Shown piece by piece: positions 17,991 to 24,885 of a DNA stretch of 37,366 bases (its first letter is position 1; every line of letters starts with the position of its first letter). This DNA is from Oscillospiraceae bacterium (GTDB lineage Bacteria > Bacillota > Clostridia > WRLR01), in the NCBI GenBank assembly GCA_009777515.1, contig WRLR01000029.1, positions 1 to 37,366 on the forward strand. Direction: 5' to 3'. The notes under the pieces were generated by a model, which searched no databases, was not told where the DNA came from, and was given only the letters and a program-made list of their open reading frames with translations. Made by a program: the position numbers and the translations under genes.

Positions 17991-18016
17991 AATGAATTAC
18001 TGACGTTTAATTCATT
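17991..18016. promoter_or_regulatory. AT-rich inverted repeat in a divergent gap, possible operator
   Basis: AATGAATTA (17991-17999) and TAATTCATT (18008-18016) form a perfect 9-bp inverted repeat with an 8-bp spacer. It lies between the divergent starts of the surface protein and the glycyl radical enzyme. The remaining 296 bp are AT-rich without an ORF. Confidence 0.4.
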
Positions 18017-18097
18017 CTATGTAAGCCATAAATTTTGACCAACGGTTGTCGCCGATGCCGCCGCTCCCACCAACCAATGTTTTTTTACGCTAAATAT

Positions 18098-18106
18098 TGT
18101 TATAAT
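18098..18106 (+). promoter_or_regulatory. putative extended -10 promoter of the glycyl radical enzyme gene
   Basis: TGT plus perfect TATAAT (18101-18106) forms an extended -10. Translation starts at ATG 18179 behind AAGGAG (18164-18169). The downstream GTTCA matches the ROK promoter region. Confidence 0.5.
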
Positions 18107-18178
18107 GTTCACAGGTTACGAATACGATTATCGACAGAATGATATTTGGCATAATTTAAAAAGAAGGAGCATGTATAT

Positions 18179-20734
18179 ATGAGCAGCCATTTCGGTGAAT
18201 TGAACCCTCGCACCGCCGCGATGCGCGAACGCATGCTCGCGGCCCGCCCTGCGGTCTGCACGGAAAGGGCTGTGCTCACGACGGACAGCTACCGCGCACA
18301 CGAACAGGATCAGGTGGTATTGAAACGGGCATACATGCTGGACAGCGTTCTGCGCGGTATGTCCATCTATATAGACCCCGACGGGCTGATTGTAGGCAAC
18401 CAGGCGAGCGCCGACCGCGCTGCGCCGGTCTTCCCGGAATACGCCATGGACTGGGTCGTCGCTGAACTGGACGAGTTTGAACAGCGCGACGGCGACAAGT
18501 TTACCATAACGGAAGATAATAAACGCGTGCTGCGCGAGATATACCCCTACTGGAAGGGGCGTACATTGAAGGACAAAGGCTACGCAGCCTTTCCGGAACG
18601 CGCCAGGACGCTGTATGACTTGGGCATCATAAAAACTGAAGGCAACATCACATCGGGCGACGGGCATATAGCGGTAAACTACGAATGGGTGCTGCGCGAG
18701 GGGCTGCACGGCGTGCGCAATAAGGTCCGGGCGGCGCTGTCTGCGTTGGAGCTGAGCGATTTTGAAGATTTGAAAAAGAGCTATCTGTATCGCGCCATGC
18801 TAATTGTGCTGGACGCAGCAGAGGCGTACGCGCTGCGCTTTGCGGATCTCGCCGAGACGATGGCGAGGGACGCTGATAAAATGGCGGAGGGTGCGGAGGA
18901 TGATACGGCAGCAGAGTCAGATGATGCGGCGACAGCGGAGGATGCTCGCAGGCGCGCATCGCATTTAAAGGAGATAGCGCGCATATGCCGCAAAGTGCCC
19001 ATGCACCCCGCCGAAACGTTTCACGAAGCAGTGCAGAGCGTCTGGTTCATACACATCATCTTGCAAATAGAGTCAAACGGGCATTCCCTCTCTTACGGGC
19101 GGTTCGACCAATACATGCTCCCATACTATATACACAGCAAAGCGGACGGCATGACAGACGAGCAGGCCTGCGAGCTGCTGGAAAACCTGTGGTTGCGCAC
19201 ATATTCGATAAACAAAGTCCGCAGCAAAACGCACACGCGCTTCTCTGCTGGCAGCCCGCTCTACCAGAACGTCACGATCGGCGGGCAAATGCCTAGCGGC
19301 GGGGACGCGGTAAACGAGCTCAGCTACCTGGTGCTCCGCACAGTTGCGCGTTGCCACCTGCCTCAGCCCAACCTTACGGTACGCTACCACAGGGGCATGA
19401 GCGACGCTTTCCTCGACGAATGCATACAGGTGATACGCTGCGGCTTCGGCATGCCAGCTTTCAACAACGACGAAATAATCATTCCCTCGTTCATCGATAT
19501 CGGCGTAAAAAAAGAAGACGCGTACAACTACAGCGCCATCGGCTGCGTGGAAGTAGCCGTGCCAGGCAAGTGGGGCTACCGTTGCACCGGCATGAGTTTT
19601 TTAAACTTCCCCAAAACGTTGATGATCGCACTGAACGGCGGCGTGGACGTCGGCAGCGGCGTGGACGTCGGCAGCGGTGTGGATGTCGGAAGCGGCGTAG
19701 ACGTAAGCGGCGGTGCGGATATAAGTGGCGACACAACAACGAGCGGCAGCGACGCCGGCGCCCACCCAGGCCATTTCCTCGACATGGAAAGCTTCGGCGA
19801 CGTCATGTGTGCGTGGGACGCATACGTACGTGACTTCTGCCGCCAAGCGGTGGTGCTCGACTCATGCGCCGACATGGCCCTCGAGCAAGAGGCGCCGGAC
19901 ATACTCTGCTCCGCACTGACGGAAGATTGCATAGGGCGCGGCAAGCACATCAAGGAAGGCGGCGCCGTCTACGACTTCATCAGCGACTTGCAAGTAGGCA
20001 TCGCCAACCTCGGCGACTCGCTCGCCGCGATCAAAAAATGCGTCTACGAAGATAAAAGCCTGTCCCGCAGGGAGCTATGGGACGCGTTGCTCTCCGACTT
20101 CGCCGACGACGCGGGCAAACGCGCGCAGCGGCTGCTGTTGGCCGCGCCAAAATACGGGAACGACGACGACTACGTGGACAGCCTGGTCGTCCAAGGCTAC
20201 GACAGTTACATAGACGAGATAGCCAAACATAAAAACACACGCTACAGGCGCGGCCCAATAGGCGGCTGCTACTATGCCGGAACATCGTCCATCTCCGCCA
20301 ATGTGCCGCAGGGGGCGTCCACCTGCGCGACGCCGGACGGCAGGAACGCCGGCGAGCCGCTGGCCGAAGGCTGCTCCCCCACCCACGGCGCGGACATCAA
20401 CGGCCCGACCAGCGTATTCAAATCGATATCCAAACTGCGCACGGACAAGATAACGGGCGGCGTCCTGCTCAACCAAAAAGTTTCGCCTCAAATGCTGTCT
20501 AGCCCGAGCAACTGCGAAAAGCTCGCCATGCTGCTGCGCGCGTTTTTCGACAACCTCCATGGCTTCCATGTGCAGTACAATGTCGTATCGCGCGAAACGC
20601 TGCTGGACGCGCAGCTCCGCCCGGACAAGCACGCGGACCTGATCGTGCGCGTGGCCGGCTACTCCGCGTTCTTCAACGTCCTGTCAAAGCAGACCCAGGA
20701 CGACATAATAGCTCGCACGGAACAGGCGTTGTAA
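18179..20734 (+). CDS. glycyl radical enzyme, lyase/dehydratase type, substrate unknown
   Basis: This 851-residue protein is a pyruvate formate-lyase superfamily enzyme. The thiyl-radical cysteine is C456 in GCVE, with E458 as probable general base. The glycyl radical site is G827 in RVAGYSAFF, 25 residues from the C-terminus. Only one active-site cysteine is present; true pyruvate formate-lyases have two adjacent ones. That points to a dehydratase or C-X lyase, like the glycerol, hydroxyproline or isethionate enzymes. Two low-complexity insertions are odd: an acidic alanine-rich stretch (about 235-258) and five 6-residue repeats of the type VDVGSG (489-518). The enzyme needs a radical SAM activase, but none is encoded next to it. 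The radical would be destroyed by oxygen, fitting an anaerobe. It appears monocistronic. Confidence 0.88.
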   Translation: MSSHFGELNPRTAAMRERMLAARPAVCTERAVLTTDSYRAHEQDQVVLKRAYMLDSVLRGMSIYIDPDGLIVGNQASADRAAPVFPEYAMDWVVAELDEFEQRDGDKFTITEDNKRVLREIYPYWKGRTLKDKGYAAFPERARTLYDLGIIKTEGNITSGDGHIAVNYEWVLREGLHGVRNKVRAALSALELSDFEDLKKSYLYRAMLIVLDAAEAYALRFADLAETMARDADKMAEGAEDDTAAESDDAATAEDARRRASHLKEIARICRKVPMHPAETFHEAVQSVWFIHIILQIESNGHSLSYGRFDQYMLPYYIHSKADGMTDEQACELLENLWLRTYSINKVRSKTHTRFSAGSPLYQNVTIGGQMPSGGDAVNELSYLVLRTVARCHLPQPNLTVRYHRGMSDAFLDECIQVIRCGFGMPAFNNDEIIIPSFIDIGVKKEDAYNYSAIGCVEVAVPGKWGYRCTGMSFLNFPKTLMIALNGGVDVGSGVDVGSGVDVGSGVDVSGGADISGDTTTSGSDAGAHPGHFLDMESFGDVMCAWDAYVRDFCRQAVVLDSCADMALEQEAPDILCSALTEDCIGRGKHIKEGGAVYDFISDLQVGIANLGDSLAAIKKCVYEDKSLSRRELWDALLSDFADDAGKRAQRLLLAAPKYGNDDDYVDSLVVQGYDSYIDEIAKHKNTRYRRGPIGGCYYAGTSSISANVPQGASTCATPDGRNAGEPLAEGCSPTHGADINGPTSVFKSISKLRTDKITGGVLLNQKVSPQMLSSPSNCEKLAMLLRAFFDNLHGFHVQYNVVSRETLLDAQLRPDKHADLIVRVAGYSAFFNVLSKQTQDDIIARTEQAL
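19643..19732 (+). repeat. in-frame 18-bp repeat inside the glycyl radical enzyme gene
   Basis: Five 18-bp units (19643-19660, 19661-19678, 19679-19696, 19697-19714, 19715-19732) encode VDVGSG three times, then VDVSGG and ADISGD. The first three are almost identical and the last two diverged. Confidence 0.88.
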
Positions 20735-20840
20735 TGCATTCATCATCATCCTGGCCGGCAGCGGCGGCATTGCAAAGCAGGGCGCGCACAACGAATATAT
20801 AGTATATTTATTAAGGTGCATTATAAAATTCCGTCTGTGT

Positions 20841-22106
20841 TCAAGGCGCAAGACAACCGATGGGAATTACATATACACCGTCATCGCGTCGATACGGGTA
20901 CTTACCGCCGGTAATGATTGCGAGAAACGAAGGCTCCCCGCGATGTGCTGTATCTACGCGCGATACCAAGCCCTTTAAGTTTGCAGCAGCTTCATTTTCC
21001 TGAGCGCTCCCAAGCTTTACTTCCATAGCGCCCCATGCCCCATCCTCTTTTTCGATGATCATATCAGCTTCCAAATTTGATTTATCCCTGTAGTATGAAA
21101 CAGTAGCATTATTTACCATGGCATAAACACGAACATCCCTGACGCACAGTGACTCAAATAAATAACCGAATGTATTAAAATCTTTAAGGAGCCTGTCCTG
21201 TGTTGCGCCTATAGCCGCAGCCGCAAGTGATGGATCCACCAAGTGCCGTTTAGGCGTCTGACGCAAAGGTGTTTTAGACCGAAGCGATACGCTCCATGCC
21301 GGCTGATCATCCAGCACATAAAGGTTCTGCAGCTCCCGAATATAGCCGTCCGCTGTGGCGCGTGATATTGCGCCCCCTGCATCCAAAGTGTCCTTTAATA
21401 TTGTTTCAACAGATGCAGGCGTTGCTGTATTTCGCGCGTAAGACCTTATTAAAGCTCTGATTTTTTCGGGATGCCGTTTTATCCTTTTATCCTTTGAATA
21501 TATCCACTCATTATTTTCAATAGAAAATAGATAATCCTTCGCTACGCTTAAAGCTGCTTCGTCAGACAAGCGAAGGGCGCCCGGCCATCCCCCGCGTATG
21601 ATGGAAAAAACAAGGTTTTCGATTGTTAGTCCTGATGCAGTTCCCAAATCAGGTTTACCTGTTAGCAGTTCCGCTAAAGATATGGAGCCGTTCGATTCAC
21701 CGGATTCATAGAGCGACATCGGGTACATGCGGACATAGGAAAATCGCCCTGTGCCGGAGTGCCTGGTTTGACTCATCGGCGGAGTTGCCGAACCAGTGAA
21801 GATGAATTGGCCACTGGAGCCGCGTTTGTCGATTTCTCTGCGCGCTGCGTCGAAAAGGCTTGGGGCAAGCTGCCATTCGTCGATCAGCCTAGGAGGTTCG
21901 CCTTCCAACAGTACAGTGGGGTTCAGCGAAGCTATTTGGATATTGTTTCCGCCATCCGCAAAATCATCCAAATAAATTGCGCTATTTGAGAATTGTTCTG
22001 CCGTCGAGGTCTTTCCGCACCATTTTGGGCCAACGATCAACAGACCGCCGAGCCCTTGTAGTTTCTTTTTTATAATTGTATCAGTAACTCTCGTAATATA
22101 ATTCAC
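20841..22106 (-). CDS. ATP-binding protein, AAA_14 plus DUF4143 (second, divergent copy)
   Basis: The 421-residue protein belongs to the same broad family as the gene near 2-3.3 kb but to a different branch. The P-loop is GPKWCGKT (26-33), the Walker B-like motif LIDEWQ (74-79), and an FTGSA sensor-like motif lies at about 102-106. The DUF4143 half ends in a PD-(D/E)XK-like site, with D348 in EADMII and E362-x-K364 in MEVKLG. The GTG start at 22106 has GAGG ten bases upstream. The gene converges on the glycyl radical enzyme gene and has no operon partner. The family's cellular role is not established, and the frame is intact. Confidence 0.85.
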   Translation of the reverse strand: MNYITRVTDTIIKKKLQGLGGLLIVGPKWCGKTSTAEQFSNSAIYLDDFADGGNNIQIASLNPTVLLEGEPPRLIDEWQLAPSLFDAARREIDKRGSSGQFIFTGSATPPMSQTRHSGTGRFSYVRMYPMSLYESGESNGSISLAELLTGKPDLGTASGLTIENLVFSIIRGGWPGALRLSDEAALSVAKDYLFSIENNEWIYSKDKRIKRHPEKIRALIRSYARNTATPASVETILKDTLDAGGAISRATADGYIRELQNLYVLDDQPAWSVSLRSKTPLRQTPKRHLVDPSLAAAAIGATQDRLLKDFNTFGYLFESLCVRDVRVYAMVNNATVSYYRDKSNLEADMIIEKEDGAWGAMEVKLGSAQENEAAANLKGLVSRVDTAHRGEPSFLAIITGGKYPYRRDDGVYVIPIGCLAP

Positions 22107-22198
22107 TTCGGGTCAACCTCTTATATTGCCTAAAGTACGAAACATGCAAATAAATTTTATCATGAGAAAATAGAATTATCAAGTATGGCGTGATTATA

Positions 22199-22280
22199 CT
22201 ATGAAGTTTGGCTCGATATTGCTGTTATAGCTATGAAGTTTGGCTTAATATTGCTGTTATAGCTATGAAGTTTGGCTAAT
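22199..22280. repeat. 32-bp tandem repeat, two full copies and a partial third
   Basis: Units at 22199-22230 and 22231-22262 differ at two bases; a third begins at 22263 and decays after about 18 bases. Each full unit reads CTATGAAGTTTGGC, then TATTGCTGTTATAG. In one frame each full copy is a nine-codon ORF from ATG to TAG (MKFGSILLL or MKFGLILLL). There is no ribosome binding site before them. The rest of the 22107-22372 gap shows no recognised gene. Confidence 0.85.
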
Positions 22281-22372
22281 ATTTTAAATACAAACAAGAT
22301 GTATGACATTGTCCGAAAGCTCGGGCAGCTCGATAAAATCCTTGAACTCGCACAGCAAGGAATTGTAATATG

Positions 22373-22915
22373 CTATTTCATTTGTGTTTCCCATTCGTCT
22401 TTGAGGATGGCGTATATCAACGTATCGCTGTATTTTTTGTCCGATAATTTATTGGGCGGCCGGTATTCGAGAAACGTTCCTTCGTGGCGCATGCCAAGCC
22501 TCTCCATCAATCGGTATGAGTTGGCGTTCTCCGTATCGCACGAGGCAAAGATGCGGTGAAGGTCAAGCTCCACAAAACCGAACCGCATCATCTCTTTTCC
22601 TATTTCCGCGCCAAACCCGCGCTTCCAATAATCAGGGTGCAAGAGCCAGCACAGCGACCCGTCGCGCGACACCCTGCAGCCGCCGATCAATTTGCCCGTA
22701 CTTTTTAGGATTGCGGCATAATGATGGTGATATACCGGGTTTTTTTCGGCTTCGCTGATCGCCAAAGCTATGTACGTTCTCGCTTCTTCCTCGATGTCCG
22801 GCCCTCACGGCATATATATGCCTGTTTCGGCGAGGCTCATGTAACTTAGTACTGCGCCGAAATCATCTTCCGCAAGCTTCCTCAAAATCAATCTATCCGT
22901 TTCCAATGTTTTCAT
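22373..22915 (-). pseudogene. GNAT N-acetyltransferase (RimJ/RimL-like) broken by a TGA at codon 37
   Basis: Read from ATG 22915, the frame gives MKTLETDRLILRKLAEDDF, then YMP, a TGA (complement of 22805-22807), and GPDIEEEARTY, continuing uninterrupted to 22373. The total would be 180 residues, normal for the family. Related proteins have a tryptophan at this point (PWGPD), so a single TGG to TGA change explains the stop. The acetyl-CoA binding region (KRGFGAEIGKEMMRFGF) and the C-terminal ENANSYRLMERLGMRHEG motif are intact. The original ribosome binding site GGGAGGG is also intact 6 bases before the ATG. A TTG at 22765 could start the downstream 130-residue piece, but that would lack the first strands of the fold. 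A recent nonsense mutation is most likely. Confidence 0.75.
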
Positions 22916-23186
22916 GATCTGCCCTCCCAATCCCCCTATAATATCCCATTTATCCCATTTAACCCAAAACATATATTCAAATTGAATATAACATGTAATA
23001 ATCTATATTATATAGAGTCATCCGAATGTTAATTAACAATAATTTCTGTTGGCGTGTTTAAAACATTAAATAATGCCTTAAATATAATAGAACATTTTCA
23101 AATGATATAAGGTGTGCATAATCGCATGCGATCCGGGCAAAGTGGGCAGAATTGGATTATTTTAGGCGTAATATAAGGTGAATATT
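22916..23186. other. AT-rich intergenic region
   Basis: No ORF, repeat or convincing promoter was recognised between the acetyltransferase start and the membrane-protein start. AAGGTG (23175-23180) at its end is the ribosome binding site of the next gene. Confidence 0.5.
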
Positions 23187-24095
23187 ATGAAGAAAGCATT
23201 GAAATTTGTTTTGATAGTATTTTTATATAGTTTATTGACAATAGTAACCACTACAGCTATGCCGTATTCACAAGCATTTAACGAAGCAAGCGCTAACTCC
23301 GATCCCATGTCCGTGGTTTACGTGCTGATCAGTAGCGCGCTATTTTGTTTTGCGATTTGCTTCATTGCCGCCAATGCTAATTGGCGCGGCGCAAAGCGGG
23401 CCATCGGAATTATTTTTGCCGTGTTTATGATTGCCTCATTTATGACGCAGATTGAAACATGGTTCTTTGGCGATGTTTTCCCGCTGCTCACTGTTTTGGA
23501 TATATTGTATATAACGCTGGCGCCCCTGCCATCAATCGTCGCAGCAACACTTTTAGGCATAAAGTTTTTCGGGCACGGCGGGCCGGTGGAAGCAAGCGCC
23601 CCGGTCCCTATTGCGCAGATTGCTTGGCGTGTGGCGGCGCTTGGTTTTATATATGCAGCCGTATACTTCATTTTTGGCTATTTTGTGGCGTGGCAGTTTG
23701 GCGAATTGCGCCTATTCTATTCCGGCAGCACTGAAAACGCGGGTTTTGTCGGCCAGCTCATGAACAATATAAATGACAATCCGGTTATATATCCTTTCCA
23801 GGTCATGCGCGGATTTATGTTCGCCTCGTTTATATTGCCGCTTGTAAATATGCTGCGGGATAATCGGGTGAAATGCATCATCAGCGTTTGGCTCGTATAT
23901 TTTACGACGGCCATTGTGCTGATAATCCCAAACATACTGTTCCCGGACGCCGTCAGATGGGCGCATTTCTATGAAATGTCTTCATCAATGTCTTTATTTG
24001 GGATTATCGTTGGATTTGTTTTGTATACGCCGACTGCCGCCGCAGGCAAACGCTCCAGCGGGGGAGCAACTAGAAAACAAGTTCATGGCAGTTGA
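23187..24095 (+). CDS. multi-pass membrane protein of unknown function
   Basis: The roughly 302-residue protein has about seven hydrophobic segments. They include one at the N-terminus (FVLIVFLYSLLTIV), VYVLISSALFCFAICFI, AIGIIFAVFMIASF, a pair around 105-125 and 150-170, and two near the C-terminus. It ends in a basic, Ser/Gly-rich cytoplasmic-type tail. I do not recognise the family. I chose ATG 23187 over GTG 23178 because AAGGTG lies 6 bases before it and overlaps the GTG. Its stop lies 13 bp inside the 3' end of the convergent DUF3307 gene. Confidence 0.7.
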   Translation: MKKALKFVLIVFLYSLLTIVTTTAMPYSQAFNEASANSDPMSVVYVLISSALFCFAICFIAANANWRGAKRAIGIIFAVFMIASFMTQIETWFFGDVFPLLTVLDILYITLAPLPSIVAATLLGIKFFGHGGPVEASAPVPIAQIAWRVAALGFIYAAVYFIFGYFVAWQFGELRLFYSGSTENAGFVGQLMNNINDNPVIYPFQVMRGFMFASFILPLVNMLRDNRVKCIISVWLVYFTTAIVLIIPNILFPDAVRWAHFYEMSSSMSLFGIIVGFVLYTPTAAAGKRSSGGATRKQVHGS

Positions 24096-24874
24096 AGATA
24101 CATCACCGCCCCGGCAACGGCGAACAGCACGCTACCCAGGGTACCCAGCAGATATCTTTCGGCGAACTCCGGGTTGTCGGAAATTTTATTGAACCTCGCA
24201 ATGGACTTTGCGGTAACTATAAATGCCAGGGCTGAGTATTGCTCTGTGATAACAAGTATAACCGCCAAGTACCTTTCGAATATGCCAATGAGCCTGCCTG
24301 CCTTTTGCTCCTTTCTTATTATTACGCTGGAATTAGCATCGTTCTCATCATCGCTTTTAATTATACTCTGAATGAAAACACCGGTAGGCTTTCCCAAAAA
24401 CAGGAACAGGCATGCGATTTGGATTAATTTATGTATGGGTGCGCCTAAGTTTAGTGCTAAATATATATATTGAAAATGAAATTGAACGGTAGAATATGCA
24501 ACAGGCGCTTTTGTTGCATAATACAATGCAACAAATATAATAATTATGACATGTGCCGCCTGATCCAACAAAAAAACATATTTCTCGTTCTTCTGGCACA
24601 ACCGCTCCCATCCAAGCCATCTGCATTTCGTATAATCAATTAAAATATGCGAAATTGGTATAAACGCGACAGGCGCCCAGTATCCAGGTCCCGCATTGAA
24701 AAGCAAAACAAGCGGCGTAACGGCCCCTGTCATTGCCAAAAAATATAAAAGCCCATGCCTTAGCATAGTTTTCGCTTCGGAGTCTTTCCGCCGCGCCATG
24801 GCATCTGACTGAAAATAAAAATCACCGAAAAAGTGCCCGATCAACAGCATGGATGTTACCATCAAAAAATCCAT
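24083..24874 (-). CDS. DUF3307 membrane protein, SatD operon partner
   Basis: The 263-residue protein carries the DUF3307 signature near its N-terminus: GHFFGDFYFQSD (about 13-24), a conserved RHGLLYF (about 39-45), and SHILIDYTK (about 75-83), all in or beside membrane helices. The C-terminal part is a second hydrophobic unit with AGRLIGIFERYLAV and further helices, giving about seven or eight membrane segments. DUF3307 genes commonly follow satD genes. Here the ATG lies 11 bp after the SatD-TPR stop, and the likely ribosome binding site overlaps that stop, so the two are cotranscribed and coupled. The biochemical role of DUF3307 is unknown. The 3' end overlaps the convergent membrane-protein gene by 13 bp. 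Confidence 0.8.
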   Translation of the reverse strand: MDFLMVTSMLLIGHFFGDFYFQSDAMARRKDSEAKTMLRHGLLYFLAMTGAVTPLVLLFNAGPGYWAPVAFIPISHILIDYTKCRWLGWERLCQKNEKYVFLLDQAAHVIIIIFVALYYATKAPVAYSTVQFHFQYIYLALNLGAPIHKLIQIACLFLFLGKPTGVFIQSIIKSDDENDANSSVIIRKEQKAGRLIGIFERYLAVILVITEQYSALAFIVTAKSIARFNKISDNPEFAERYLLGTLGSVLFAVAGAVMYLQLP

Positions 24875-24885
24875 CGTTTTTGCCT

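Noticed and set aside
22199..22280. CRISPR array
   Set aside because: The units are directly adjacent with no unique spacers, and no cas genes are present.
22805..22807. UGA read as tryptophan (alternative genetic code)
   Set aside because: TGA is used as the real stop for the second DUF4143-type gene, the membrane protein, the DUF3307 gene and the response regulator, each at the expected family length. TGG is used normally for Trp throughout.
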